64,000 bases of DNA from Saprospiraceae bacterium (GTDB lineage: Bacteria; Bacteroidota; Bacteroidia; Chitinophagales; Saprospiraceae). Made by a program: the position numbers and the translations under genes. Each line of letters begins with the position of its first letter. Position 1 is the stretch's first letter. The stretch lies in assembly GCA_016714085.1 (NCBI GenBank), contig JADJNW010000003.1, positions 124,001 to 188,000 of the forward strand, read 5' to 3'. The notes under the pieces were generated by a model, which made no database searches, was not told where the DNA came from, and saw only the letters and a list, made by a program, of their open reading frames with translations. Shown here in pieces: positions 20,077 through 29,229 of this stretch.

Positions 20077-20907
20077 ATGAAAAAGTTTTCATTTTTATCC
20101 ATGCTCTTGTTGGGTTTGATTTTGACATTTGCCGCTTGTAATAAGGACGATGACAATAACGACTCGCTCAACGAAGATGTTATCACTACCGAAGACCTTA
20201 CTGCTGTTGAAGACCTTGTATTGGACGCTGAAGATGAAATCGAAGAATTGATCGAGAATGGCATCATGGCCGAAGGTGAAGTGGAAGTGCGTGAAGATTG
20301 CCCAACCCGCACGGTAGAGCCTGCCGATGGTACTTTCCCGAAAACGATTACGATTGACTATGGCGATGGTTGTACGTCTCCTCGTAGCCGAGAAAAAAGT
20401 GGGCAAATTGTAATCGTACAAAGCGCTCCGCTCAATGAAACAGGCGCTACCCGTACTATTACGTTTGTAGATTATTATGTGGATGGTGCGCATCTTGAAG
20501 GTACTACGACCCTAACCAATAACGGTAATAGTTCTTTCACACGCGGTTTTGAGCATAAAATCACTTATCCTGATGGAGATGTAGCGATGTGGGAAGCGGA
20601 GCACACTTACACAGTAATCCTTGGTGCAAATACACCGAGAATGTTCGACGATGTTGTTAAGATTGAAGGTTCTTCTTCCGGCACGAACCGCGACGGTAAA
20701 ACGTATAGCGCTGAAATTATCGAGCCGCTGATCAAAGCAAAAATCTGCCCTTGGGTTGGCAATGGTATCCGCCAGGTGAATAGAAATGGCAATGTGTTTA
20801 CGATTGATTATGGCTTCGGCGGTGAAGATTGCGACAATAAAGCACAAGTAACGTTGCCAAATGGTGAAACTCGCGTGATTCGCATCGAACCTCGTTGGAG
20901 AAGATAA
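20077..20907 (+). CDS. Predicted lipoprotein of unknown function
   Basis: The 276-residue product has a lipoprotein signal (MKKFSFLSMLLLGLILTFAA then CNKDDDN), so it is probably exported and lipid-anchored. An acidic linker (about residues 25-70) is followed by a beta-rich domain with paired segments such as PKTITIDYGDGCTSPRSR and NVFTIDYGFGGEDCDNKAQ. These look like two related strands or repeats, each with Cys and Asp/Gly turns. No catalytic motif is seen. I do not recognise a family beyond similar Bacteroidota lipoproteins. It is monocistronic: pyrR diverges upstream and a terminator follows. Confidence 0.8.
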   Translation: MKKFSFLSMLLLGLILTFAACNKDDDNNDSLNEDVITTEDLTAVEDLVLDAEDEIEELIENGIMAEGEVEVREDCPTRTVEPADGTFPKTITIDYGDGCTSPRSREKSGQIVIVQSAPLNETGATRTITFVDYYVDGAHLEGTTTLTNNGNSSFTRGFEHKITYPDGDVAMWEAEHTYTVILGANTPRMFDDVVKIEGSSSGTNRDGKTYSAEIIEPLIKAKICPWVGNGIRQVNRNGNVFTIDYGFGGEDCDNKAQVTLPNGETRVIRIEPRWRR

Positions 20908-20912
20908 TCTTT

Positions 20913-20950
20913 CGAAGTACGAAGTTGGAAGTACGAAGTACGAAGTCGGA
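20913..20950 (+). repeat. Short tandem GAAGTACGAAGT-type repeats after the lipoprotein gene
   Basis: The word CGAAGT occurs four times within 38 bases just after the stop codon, spaced as CGAAGTAC and CGAAGTTGG variants. Similar GGAAGTCGGAA words occur at 38493-38520 downstream of another stop codon. Function is unknown. Confidence 0.6.
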
Positions 20951-20980
20951 AAGCTTAAGCTTCAAAAACCAGAAAACAAA

Positions 20981-21010
20981 AGAGCCATTCTTGTAAGCAA
21001 GGATGGCTCT
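20981..21010. terminator. Bidirectional hairpin terminator
   Basis: AGAGCCATTCTT (20981-20992) pairs with AAGGATGGCTCT (20999-21010) with one G-U, loop GTAAGC, followed by CATTTTTATC. It lies between the convergent lipoprotein and universal stress protein genes. Confidence 0.85.
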
Positions 21011-21033
21011 CATTTTTATCAAAATGCTTAATT

Positions 21034-21924
21034 TTATCTAACCACAAGAATTGGCTCTTTTTTACATTGTTCCACCAGTTTTTCGGTAACGCTGCCGTAG
21101 ATCAAGTGTTCAAAAGCGGTATGTCCTTGCGCACCAATTACGACCAAATCCACCGAATCGTTATTTATAAAATCAGCAATCCGCGTAGTAATGCTGATAT
21201 AATCATCTTCCAAAAAAGTTGCTTTAATCGTTTCCTCTGCCAACCCATTGTCTTTGATCATTTTATGATACGTTTTTTCAGCAGCTTCGGTCAAAATTGC
21301 TCGAAATCCGCTCACCGGCGCAGTACGCATATAATATTTTTCGGGTGGTGCTTCTACTACGTGTAGTGCAGTGACATTCGCATCGGGTAAATTATGCTCC
21401 AAATGCGTAGCAAATTGTAAGGCACGCACCGAATTATCAGAAAAATCTACCGGTACTAGCAAATGATTAGGAACACGTGCTTCTTCGCTTACAAATAAAA
21501 TACTGCACTTGGCGCGACGAGCTACCCGCCGAGGCATGATGCCGCTGCCCTGGCTCGCCAGTTTATGTCCGACCACCAACAAATCGATTTCTTTCACTTC
21601 GATCCAATGCAAAAGCTTATTATAAGGTTTGCCCTCCACCACCTCCACCGTCAAGTCTAAACTCTTGGGTGAACCAAAAAATTCCTGCACATCCAAAGCA
21701 ATTTTATCTCTAATCTTCTCATCCACAGGATATTCCGATGAAAACAATTTATGGAAATCGACATCTAAGTTTTTGGGAGTTGTAAAATCTGGCATGATGT
21801 GCAAGAAATAAATTTTTTCTGCACCCAGCGCTTGATGCATTGCTGCAAGATAACGCAAAAGCGTTTTGTCCATTTCCGATAAGTCAAGCGCCACAAGGAT
21901 TCGGCGGAATGTACGCGGTGTCAT
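21034..21924 (-). CDS. Universal stress protein, two UspA domains in tandem
   Basis: The 296-residue product contains two UspA units, residues about 7-150 and 155-296. Both open with the family strand pattern (RRILVALDLSEMD; HLLVPVDFSDNSV). The second domain carries the complete ATP-binding motif G-x2-G-x9-G-S (GAQGHTAFEHLIYGS). In the first it is degraded (GHKLASQGSGIMPRRV), so only one ATP site is expected. Tandem Usp proteins act in stress survival and low-oxygen adaptation. It leads into a minus-strand set with rhodanese, Hsp20 and hemN. Confidence 0.92.
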   Translation of the reverse strand: MTPRTFRRILVALDLSEMDKTLLRYLAAMHQALGAEKIYFLHIMPDFTTPKNLDVDFHKLFSSEYPVDEKIRDKIALDVQEFFGSPKSLDLTVEVVEGKPYNKLLHWIEVKEIDLLVVGHKLASQGSGIMPRRVARRAKCSILFVSEEARVPNHLLVPVDFSDNSVRALQFATHLEHNLPDANVTALHVVEAPPEKYYMRTAPVSGFRAILTEAAEKTYHKMIKDNGLAEETIKATFLEDDYISITTRIADFINNDSVDLVVIGAQGHTAFEHLIYGSVTEKLVEQCKKEPILVVR

Positions 21925-21998
21925 GATTGGATGTTTTTGGTATAAAATTTATTATGGAATTTATATAAACTCCATAATATTACATTCAATTTCAATAT

Positions 21999-22319
21999 TT
22001 AGGCAGAAGCCAATAGCTCGCATAATTGATCGCGGGTACTCGTCCACACAGCTATGCCATGCTTTCGCAACTTATTGGCAGCCAGCCTGCTACGCAAACC
22101 ATAAGTACTGTAAACAATGACTGGTTTTTGCCAGGATTGGATGGTTTTAATATTTTCTTCTATTTCATCATAAGGTATATTAAAAGCATCCTTTATATGA
22201 AATCCTACATATTCGGTCTCCGTGCGCACATCAATAATGACTGCGCCCGTTCCCAAAGCATCCCGAATATTATTGATTCCAAATATATTCATCATCGTTA
22301 ACAGCCATTTCAGCCTCAT
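21999..22319 (-). CDS. Rhodanese-like domain protein lacking the catalytic Cys
   Basis: The product is a single rhodanese domain of 106 residues. The CH2A-like motif AVIIDVRTETEYVGFHIKDA and NIPYDEI match the family. The active-site loop reads VYSTYGLRSR: Ser71 stands where the persulfide-forming Cys is expected, so sulfur transfer is unlikely. The start at 22319 is one base past the Hsp20 stop; a second ATG at 22295 (MNIFGINN) fits many rhodanese starts better. It probably has a binding or regulatory role, and is probably translated with Hsp20. Confidence 0.82.
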   Translation of the reverse strand: MRLKWLLTMMNIFGINNIRDALGTGAVIIDVRTETEYVGFHIKDAFNIPYDEIEENIKTIQSWQKPVIVYSTYGLRSRLAANKLRKHGIAVWTSTRDQLCELLASA

Positions 22320-22320
22320 T

Positions 22321-22765
22321 TTATTCCACTTTTACTTTTCGATAATCGCGTTCTTCTTCTTCCGGTACGTCAATAAAAGTCAGCTTGAGCAAGCCATTCT
22401 GATATTTTGCAGCGATGTCCTCGTGCAATGTTTTCAGCCAATCGGAAAGAACGTTCAAATGAATTATAGTTAAACTCCTCCAAAATATACTTCGACGTTT
22501 CAGAATGTTCGGATTTGCTGCGTTCTCCACGAATGGTCAACACACCATCTTTCACGGTTACCTGAAGTTCGTCTTTAGCAAAACCCGGCACCGCCAATTC
22601 CAGTTCAAAAATTTTACCCTCCTTGCGTATATTGGCAGGAGGAACTTCCTTTTGGTAAGGAATATCAAAAGCGGTTCTGCCCAAAAAATGATCTGCATCA
22701 ATCAAACGAGAGAAATTTTCCCCCATTCGATCGAATGCTTTATTTCTTATTTTAGCTCTTAACAT
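22321..22765 (-). CDS. Hsp20/alpha-crystallin small heat-shock protein, frameshifted
   Basis: The N-terminal frame from 22765 gives MLRAKIRNKAFDRM and most of the alpha-crystallin domain (FELELAVPGFAKDELQVTVK, GVLTIRGERS, SFERSFRLAENI). The conserved end EDIAAKYQNGLLKLTFID is in another frame ending at 22321. The switch is at about 22420-22430 and needs loss of one base (or gain of two), unlike the homopolymer deletions elsewhere in the window. Joined length about 147 residues is normal for Hsp20. It acts as an ATP-independent chaperone holding unfolded proteins. Confidence 0.85.
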
Positions 22766-22805
22766 GGTTTTATTTTTTAGGTTTTGAAATAATTAACTAA
22801 GGAGT

Positions 22806-22910
22806 GGCATTATTGGAACACGGATGAACGCTGATGCAACGGATTAAGACTGATTTTAATCAATCCTTGAGAATCTGTCTAATTCGTGAAAACCCGTGTT
22901 CTATCATGCC
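22806..22910. repeat. Imperfect long inverted repeat, related to the 7380-7542 element
   Basis: GGCATTATTGGAACACGG at the left pairs imperfectly with the complement of CCGTGTTCTATCATGCC at the right. Inner words such as ACGGATGAACGCTGATG and ACGGATTAAGACTGAT resemble those at 7380-7542. It lies in the gap upstream of the Hsp20 gene. It looks like a dispersed intergenic repeat. Confidence 0.6.
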
Positions 22911-23034
22911 CATACAGACGTTATTTTATTTAATTTATGCCCATCCCTCAGATAATTAACTTTTAATTACGCTCAAATTACCACTAATAATTAGCGTATG
23001 AAATGTTTTTTATCATATTAAATCATGATTTTTA

Positions 23035-23454
23035 TCAATTTTCATTGCCAACAGCATTAAAAAATGCTTTTATATGAGCAACAATTTGGTTTTGACTCAT
23101 GCTATCAATCGTCTCCACTCCCAGAAGATTTGGATGAAAAGTAGTGCTGGCCTCAATCGCTTTCGTTAAACCAATTTTTGCTTCAGCCGGGCCGCATACA
23201 TACAACTCATCCGCATCTTTTACAGCATCCATCAGGCTTTCGAAATAATTCTTTTCCTGATGCTGCCGACGTCCTAAATATTTGCTCTCCGAAACAGATT
23301 CCTGAGGTCCCCAAAGGGTCTTCGAACGACAACCGCCAACAACATTAAAGTTTTCAATATCAGATTCGATATGTAATACCACAGCATCATTTTTATTCAA
23401 TTGCACCACAAAGGCTTCCCGCGAATCAAGCCATATTCCTGTTTGCTTTTTCAT
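23035..23454 (-). CDS. Small eRF1-domain-like stress-associated protein
   Basis: The 139-residue product starts GIWLDSREAFVVQLNKND and has SKYLGRRQHQEKNYFESLMD, then DELYVCGPAEAKIGLTKAI. This order recalls small bacterial proteins related to the middle and C-terminal domains of eRF1/Dom34 ('host attachment'-like), which often sit beside stress genes. No catalytic residues are evident. It lies between Hsp20 and hemN on the same strand. A role in ribosome rescue or stress is only inferred. Confidence 0.6.
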   Translation of the reverse strand: MKKQTGIWLDSREAFVVQLNKNDAVVLHIESDIENFNVVGGCRSKTLWGPQESVSESKYLGRRQHQEKNYFESLMDAVKDADELYVCGPAEAKIGLTKAIEASTTFHPNLLGVETIDSMSQNQIVAHIKAFFNAVGNEN

Positions 23455-23554
23455 AATTTCAAATTTTAAATTTAATAAAAATCAAAAGAATCTTTACATT
23501 CAAGCTTTTAAGTTCGTCTTTTATTTACATTATATATCATGTTTTATAACCTTA

Positions 23555-24916
23555 TTATATTGTCTGACTAAATAATTTACTTTGCGGTTGTCTGCGCCAA
23601 TAATGGGCGTCCAGCGCTAAGCAAATATTCCTTACAAAAGGTTTGCCTCTTGGTGTCACCCTTAAATAAAATGGAAAACGCTCTACCAAACCATCTGTTT
23701 CCAGTTCTTCTAATCTCTCCATGCCTGCAAATAGGGCATCGCACTGATCTTCGAGTTCCAGCCACGAGGTTTCGCCGCGGCACATCAGATGGAGGATATG
23801 CTTTCTCAATATTTGATCTTCTTTAGTGAGTAAATGTCCTTTTACAATAGGAAATTCGGCACTTTTGACCAATGCTCGATAAGTGGCAATCGATTTTTCG
23901 TTTTGTACAAATGCGCCGCCCGAATCGCTGATTGAAGAAGCACCTAATCCTATAGAAAGCCCAGTAAAATAAGGCGTGTAGCCCATAAAATTCCGATGCA
24001 AAGTGCCCGTTTCTTGCGCTTTTTGCAAAGCGTCTCCGGGAAGCGCGAAGTGATCCAATCCGATTTCGATATAAGCCAAATCTTCTAAAAGTTCTCGTCC
24101 CAATTCATACAAAGCCCGTTTTTCCTTGCCCTGCGGCAAATCCTCTTCTGAATACGCGCGCTGACCAGGCTTGATCCAGGGTACGTGGGCATAGCTGTAA
24201 AAAGCGATTCGTTCCGGCTTCAATGCAGCTACTTTCCGCATGGTTTTGCGAATGTGTTCAGGCGTTTGTCGAGGCAATCCAAAAATCAAATCAAAATTAA
24301 TCGATTCGTAGCCCAGTGTTCGCGCGGCTTTTACCACATCGTTGATTTCTTGCTCGGTTTGAAATCGATTAATGATGCGTAGAATTTCATCATCAAAATC
24401 CTGAACGCCAATGCTGATGCGATTGAATCCCAATGCGCGTAAAGTCTGCAAATGCTCGAACGTAGTACTGTTGGGATGCGCCTCGAAGCCGAAGTCGTAT
24501 TGTGCAGGAAGCTCAACGTTTTCCAAAATGCCTTTTATAAGGATTGCTAAATGTTCCGGCGCAAAAAACGTAGGCGTGCCGCCACCAAGATGCAATTCGC
24601 GTAAAATTGGCTTAGTTGGTAATAAATTAATATACATCGCCCATTCTTGCAAAATCGACTCGATATAAGGTAATTCTACTGTATGATTTTTTGTAATATG
24701 TTTATTACATCCGCAATAAGTGCAAAGACTTTCACAATAAGGTAAATGAATATAAAGACTTATTTCATTGCTTTTATCAAAAGCGTTTAAAACATTTAAT
24801 TTCCATGATGCAATAGTTGGCGGATCGTGCTGCCAATAAGGCACAGTGGGATAACTCGTATAGCGAGGCGCAGGAATATTATACTTATTTAACAGCTCAA
24901 AATCCATAGTGTTCAA
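23555..24916 (-). CDS. hemN: Oxygen-independent coproporphyrinogen III oxidase (radical SAM)
   Basis: The 453-residue product makes protoporphyrinogen IX from coproporphyrinogen III without O2. The radical SAM cluster motif CxxxCxxC is in PYCESLCTYCGC, with the extra Cys typical of true HemN. Other matches are ELHLGGGTPTFFAPEHL, RISIGVQDFDDEIL and NFDLIFGLPRQTPEHI, plus the C-terminal HemN domain (FMGYTPYFTGLSIGLGASSI). HemN implies haem synthesis at low oxygen and fits the Usp/Hsp20 neighbourhood. Its length matches HemN rather than the shorter HemW. Confidence 0.94.
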   Translation of the reverse strand: MNTMDFELLNKYNIPAPRYTSYPTVPYWQHDPPTIASWKLNVLNAFDKSNEISLYIHLPYCESLCTYCGCNKHITKNHTVELPYIESILQEWAMYINLLPTKPILRELHLGGGTPTFFAPEHLAILIKGILENVELPAQYDFGFEAHPNSTTFEHLQTLRALGFNRISIGVQDFDDEILRIINRFQTEQEINDVVKAARTLGYESINFDLIFGLPRQTPEHIRKTMRKVAALKPERIAFYSYAHVPWIKPGQRAYSEEDLPQGKEKRALYELGRELLEDLAYIEIGLDHFALPGDALQKAQETGTLHRNFMGYTPYFTGLSIGLGASSISDSGGAFVQNEKSIATYRALVKSAEFPIVKGHLLTKEDQILRKHILHLMCRGETSWLELEDQCDALFAGMERLEELETDGLVERFPFYLRVTPRGKPFVRNICLALDAHYWRRQPQSKLFSQTI

Positions 24917-25073
24917 TTTGATACTTCTTTACAAAAGTAATTGCTAAAAAAGTGTAGTAAAATGACCAAAATCATTGATTTATATGATCATTATCAGAAA
25001 AGGGGCATATAGAATTTCCAGAAAATCGCTATGTTTGAAAGCTCAAAATTTGGCAGATGAATCAGGTAAATAC

Positions 25074-25549
25074 ATGTCACCATTCGCAATGAGCTAAAGC
25101 CGGGAGACGTAGGGGCCATCGTCTATTGGCACGGCGTGCTGTATGGGCAAGAGCGCGGCTTTGATTATACTTTTGATGCATATGTAGCAGAGCCTTTATC
25201 GCATTTTATCAAAAATATGAATGCACGAGAACGCATCTGGCTAGTCGAGAAAGATGATATGGTCAAAGGCAGTATTGCTATTGTGAATATTTCTGAAACG
25301 CAAGCCCAATTGCGATGGTTCTTGCTTTCACCGGATTTGCGTGGTTTGGGGCTTGGCAAGCGCCTGATGCAATCAGCTATGGATTTCTGTAAAACAGCAG
25401 GTTATACATCTGTAATATTACAAACTATTAGCGAGCAAACGGTTGCCATCCAACTTTATGAATCTTTTGGCTTTACCAATATTTTTCAAAAAGAGACGAC
25501 CATGTGGGGTCGCACCGTTCAGGAAGAAAAATATGAGGTTTCTTTATAG
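25074..25549 (+). CDS. GNAT-family N-acetyltransferase (start region probably frameshifted)
   Basis: The GNAT fold is clear: WLVEKDDMVKGSIAIVN, the acetyl-CoA loop LLSPDLRGLGLGKRLMQ (R/QxxGxG), and IQLYESFGFTNIFQKETTMW. Family members start close to IRNELKPGDVGAIVY, and this segment is encoded in the same frame from about 25079 but has no ATG. An ATG at 25074 would serve if one base were missing just after it. Otherwise GTG 25136 would be the start, cutting off a conserved segment. Substrate unknown. It is a single gene, convergent with the EAD-like gene. Confidence 0.75.
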
Positions 25550-25569
25550 ATGACGCATCCCCTTTGAAT

Positions 25570-27445
25570 TTACTGACCTTTTAAAGTTATCGGCAGAATA
25601 TACAAAACCCTTGTAGAATTGCCTTTGGCGTCCTGTCCTGGAATAAACTTAGGCAAACCCTCTATTGCTTTCTTTGCTTTTTCTGCAAAATCTTTATCAA
25701 AACTGGAATCAATTTTTTGAACAGTGACGCTTCCATCTGCTTCAATTACAAAAATAATGTTGCCCCTCTGGGTTTTACTGGTGCTGCTGGACTCTATTAC
25801 TCTGGAAAGTTGATTTTCTACAAAATTAGGGATTCTTTTTTCTGTGCATTCTCTGGCTTCCGATAATTCCTTCAACAGACGATCATCCTTGGCTCGTTCC
25901 AGGCGTTTGCTATAGCAGCTTTTATAAATGGGCGCCCTTGGCACGTTTGCGAAGGTATATATTGGCGTAGTTTCAGCAGATGTACTGCTTGTCGCATTCG
26001 CATTATTAGTATTCGTCTTCTGCGAAGCAGCACTATTGTCTGTTCTTGACGAGTTTGTGCTATTATTGCTGTTCGTTTTTTTTTGTAGTATTGTTCTTGT
26101 TAGATTTATCTGTTGTGTTAGAATTATTAGATGCATCTAAAGTTACATCTTTTACCGCCTCATTTTCAGGCAATAGCACTTCTCTTTTTACACCATTTGC
26201 ATCTGTAAATACAACCTTCATAATACTTGAAGCGCTACTCCTGGTTAATTTTACATTCATCAATTCTGCGGCGGAAGCTATCGCTTGTTTTTGAACAACA
26301 TTTCCTTCTGCATCCAAGTAAGCTAATTGCATAGGATAATTACCACTTGTAGCTTCAAAGTAAATCGAATCTCCTTTTGAAACCGCTTCCACCTGAAAGC
26401 GCAATGATTCCAAGCGATTCAGCGCCAAATCCGCATATTCGCTCTCAGGATAATCCGCTCTGAAATTGATCAGCGCATTGGAATCATTGGAATCCTTAAT
26501 CTTATTCCAGTCGTCCTCACCCGATTTTGGGCCATACACGTAATCCACGTCTTCTTTTGGATTTAATTGAGGATAAAAAGTCCAGATAGCAATAATAGCT
26601 AATACAACAGCAGCCAAAACGCCAGCCGCGGCAGTTGTGCTTATTTTCCTACCCGCTCCACTTGATGGAGTACTCGGCGTAACAGAAGAATCGCTTTGAC
26701 CTACGTGAAGCTCTAAACCACTTACCGCAAGCTTTTCTTCAGCTGTTATTTCTGGTTTAGTGGATATAACCTCAATGGTTTCTTCCAATACAACTTCTCG
26801 TTTGCGCTCTTTACCATCGACGATTTCTACAATTGAAACCTTCAACAATAACGGGAACGTGCCTTCCAGAAGCGGCTTTACATAAAATAACCATTCTGTG
26901 AAATCGGATTCATCAACAAATTGAACTTTTTCAGAAAAAGTGCGAATGGCAAAAGCGGGCGTCTCATTAGGATCAAGAATCTCTGCTCCCATCACTTCCG
27001 CAATACGGACATCTTTGATCGTGTCATCGGACTCTTTTTCCAAATCCCGCATTAAAATAATCTCATCAAAGGCAACTCTAATAATGCACTTTTCTTCCTT
27101 TTGTACCTGCATTTGATCAGGCACACGGTACAATACCTTACCAATTCTAGCCTTTTCCTGAGCTTTCTCCGCCAGGTCTTTTACAAAATCCTCTTCTCTG
27201 AGGTCATTAATAAAAGTCAGGATAGATTCTCGCAATTTATTAAATTCTACCTGCGCTTCTTCATTTTCCATCAGACCTTTTAACAGATTGGCATTGAGTT
27301 CACGATAACGGCTTTCGAGCAGGATAACATCATTATATTTTGGCAAGTCTTCAGGGATACTCGCTTTGAGCGCTTGAAGGGCAAGATCAATCCCCAAAGG
27401 GACTTTTTCTCTCAATTCATGTTTTAAATCTTCTATGGGTTTCAT
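25570..27445 (-). CDS. Membrane protein: EAD11-like domain, beta-domain, TM, short repeat, TonB-like C-terminus; split at A9
   Basis: Residues 1-85 (DVILLESRYRELNANLLKGL, then AQVEFNKLRESILTFINDL) resemble effector-associated domain 11, an adaptor domain of predicted bacterial conflict systems. Residues 100-228 form a beta-sandwich-like domain with FTEWLFYVKPLLEGTFPLLL, often seen with such adaptors. A transmembrane helix lies at 270-291 (GVLAAVVLAIIAIWTFYP). A short repeat of the caspase-associated type follows at 310-350 (WNKIKDSNDSNALINFRADY). A Ser/Asn/Thr linker then leads to a TonB-C-like domain (GNIIFVIEADGSVTVQKI). The frame changes inside plus-strand T9 at 26076-26084 (A9 in the mRNA). 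Removing one A joins both parts into about 622 residues. This could be error, phase variation or slippage. Domain names come from memory of motif patterns; no effector domain is attached. Confidence 0.6.
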
Positions 27446-27660
27446 ATAATGGGGTATAATTTTATAGGTTTGATGCTAAAAATTATAGTGCAGGATGTTT
27501 TTGTGAAGATTTAATTTGAAATAAAATGCCTTGATAAACAAGAAAATTTAGATGAATAAATGGGAAAATACGGCAAATCTAAGAATTTACAAAACTTTTA
27601 AATCATTTACCGATTCCTCTTTATATTAGGATAGCTAATTTCAACCTTTGGTAAAATCTT

Positions 27661-27668
27661 TATCTTTG
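27661..27668 (+). promoter_or_regulatory. -7 promoter box (TATCTTTG) for the carbonic-anhydrase-like gene
   Basis: An exact TAnnTTTG match ends 25 bases before the ATG at 27694, giving a leader of roughly 20 bases. No convincing -33 TTG at the standard spacing. Confidence 0.55.
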
Positions 27669-27693
27669 TTCAAAAATTAATAAATTTTAGTAC

Positions 27694-28206
27694 ATGGCTC
27701 TAATCAAAAGCGTTCGCGGCTTCACCCCTCAATACGGCGAGAATTGTTTTTTTGCAGAAAATGCTACGCTAATTGGCGATTTGATCATGGGCAATGATTG
27801 CAGCGTTTGGTTTCAGGCGGTAGTACGCGGCGATGTGAATAGCATACGCATAGGAAATAAAGTTAATATCCAGGATGGAGCCATCATTCACGGCACTTTT
27901 GAACGAGCAGCAACAAACATTGGCAATAATGTGTCCATTGGGCATCGAGCGCTTGTGCATGGCTGTAATTTACATGATAATGTGCTGATAGGGATGGGTG
28001 CTATTGTGATGGATCACGCGATAGTCGAAAGCAATGTTTTAATCGCAGCGGGTGCTGTTATTTTGGAAAATACGCATTGCGAATCAGGATACATTTACGC
28101 CGGCGTTCCTGCCAAAAAAGTGAAAGCCATCAGCGAAGCGCAATTCAAAGACACAATCGAGCGCATTGCCAATGCTTATATCAAGTATGCGGGTTGGTTT
28201 AAGTAG
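27694..28206 (+). CDS. Gamma-carbonic-anhydrase-like hexapeptide-repeat protein
   Basis: The 170-residue left-handed beta-helix protein is built of hexapeptide turns (NCSVWFQAVVRGDVNSIRIG, NKVNIQDGAIIHG, NVSIGHRALVHGCNLHDN). Three metal-ligand histidines are placed as in the gamma-class family (one near IIHGTF, two around IGHRALVHGC). The YrdA/PaaY/CaiE-type subgroup often lacks proven carbonic anhydrase activity, so the reaction is uncertain. It is a single-gene unit with its own promoter; an EamA permease gene is convergent. Confidence 0.92.
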   Translation: MALIKSVRGFTPQYGENCFFAENATLIGDLIMGNDCSVWFQAVVRGDVNSIRIGNKVNIQDGAIIHGTFERAATNIGNNVSIGHRALVHGCNLHDNVLIGMGAIVMDHAIVESNVLIAAGAVILENTHCESGYIYAGVPAKKVKAISEAQFKDTIERIANAYIKYAGWFK

Positions 28207-28226
28207 CGCCGAATGGTATTCGGCGG

Positions 28227-29138
28227 TCATTTTCTACTCAAATACACGCCAAGCAAGATAAGCCCCATACCCAAGAGGTGATACAATCCAATGGTTTCGC
28301 CGTCCAGCAAACCCCAAAGCAAGGCAACAATCGGCATGATATAAGCCACTGTAGAAGCAAAAACAGGATTGGTATCTTGAATCAATTTGAAGAAAATGAT
28401 AGTCGCCAGCACCGTGCCGACCAACGCAAGAAAACCTACATAACCTAGTCCAATTAAACCCTGCGGATGTGTAGTCAAAACGTGGAGAAAATCGGTGGTT
28501 GTGATCAAGAGTAAAAAGGAGGGAATGCCCACCGAAGCAAAAGCAAAAGTACTGACAATCAATGATTTGACGTCGCGCAATTTATTTCCGACAATATTTG
28601 TACTCGTTGCATAGCACATCGCAGCCAGTATGATCAATAAACTATAACCTATATCGCCTTGAAAATTACTGCCACTACTGAATAAAATCAACATCGCCGC
28701 ACCAGCCAATCCTAACAATACGCCAAGCACTATAGCCCAAATCAGTTTTGCACGAAATATGATAATACCAATTAATAAAGTAAATAACGGCGTTAATGAA
28801 TTTAATATCCCAGCAACCGAACTACTGATATGCATTTGCGCAAAAGCAAACAAAAACGCCGGAATGCCACTGCCACAAAGCCCTACCAATACAAAGAAAT
28901 GCCAGCGTTTCCAGTCAATTTTGCGAATTTGATACAAAAATAAAGGCAGAAAAGCCAATCCTGACAAACCCAAGCGCAGCAAGGCAACTTGCACAGGAGA
29001 ATAAACTTCCAGCGATTTTTTAATTAAGATAAAAGATGTACCCCATACGAGACTCAAAAATCCAAGGATTAAAAATCCACGCAAACGAGCAGAGGGTGAT
29101 TTCGCTTTGTTGACTAAGGTTTTGGCGAAGGTGTTCAT
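28227..29138 (-). CDS. EamA/DMT-family transporter
   Basis: The 303-residue membrane protein has about ten predicted helices in two EamA halves. The first half starts GFLILGFLSLVWGTSFILIK, the family signature. The second half includes VGFLALVGTVLATIIFFKL and ASTVAYIMPIVALLWGLLDG, also typical. These drug/metabolite transporters export amino acids or other small molecules; the substrate cannot be read here. Its stop lies 20 bases from the end of the convergent upstream gene, without an obvious hairpin between them. Confidence 0.92.
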   Translation of the reverse strand: MNTFAKTLVNKAKSPSARLRGFLILGFLSLVWGTSFILIKKSLEVYSPVQVALLRLGLSGLAFLPLFLYQIRKIDWKRWHFFVLVGLCGSGIPAFLFAFAQMHISSSVAGILNSLTPLFTLLIGIIIFRAKLIWAIVLGVLLGLAGAAMLILFSSGSNFQGDIGYSLLIILAAMCYATSTNIVGNKLRDVKSLIVSTFAFASVGIPSFLLLITTTDFLHVLTTHPQGLIGLGYVGFLALVGTVLATIIFFKLIQDTNPVFASTVAYIMPIVALLWGLLDGETIGLYHLLGMGLILLGVYLSRK

Positions 29139-29229
29139 ATTGATTTTTGAATAATGCCATAGAACATCTTCAGGATGAGGAAAGTTGTACGTATTTTTGT
29201 TTGTTATTGTTAAGTAAAAACCGTTTGTA

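Noticed and set aside
24950..25000. Possible FNR box (TTGATTTATATGATCA) upstream of hemN
   Set aside because: Half-site spacing and orientation do not fit TTGAT-N4-ATCAA; only an 8-base palindrome remains.
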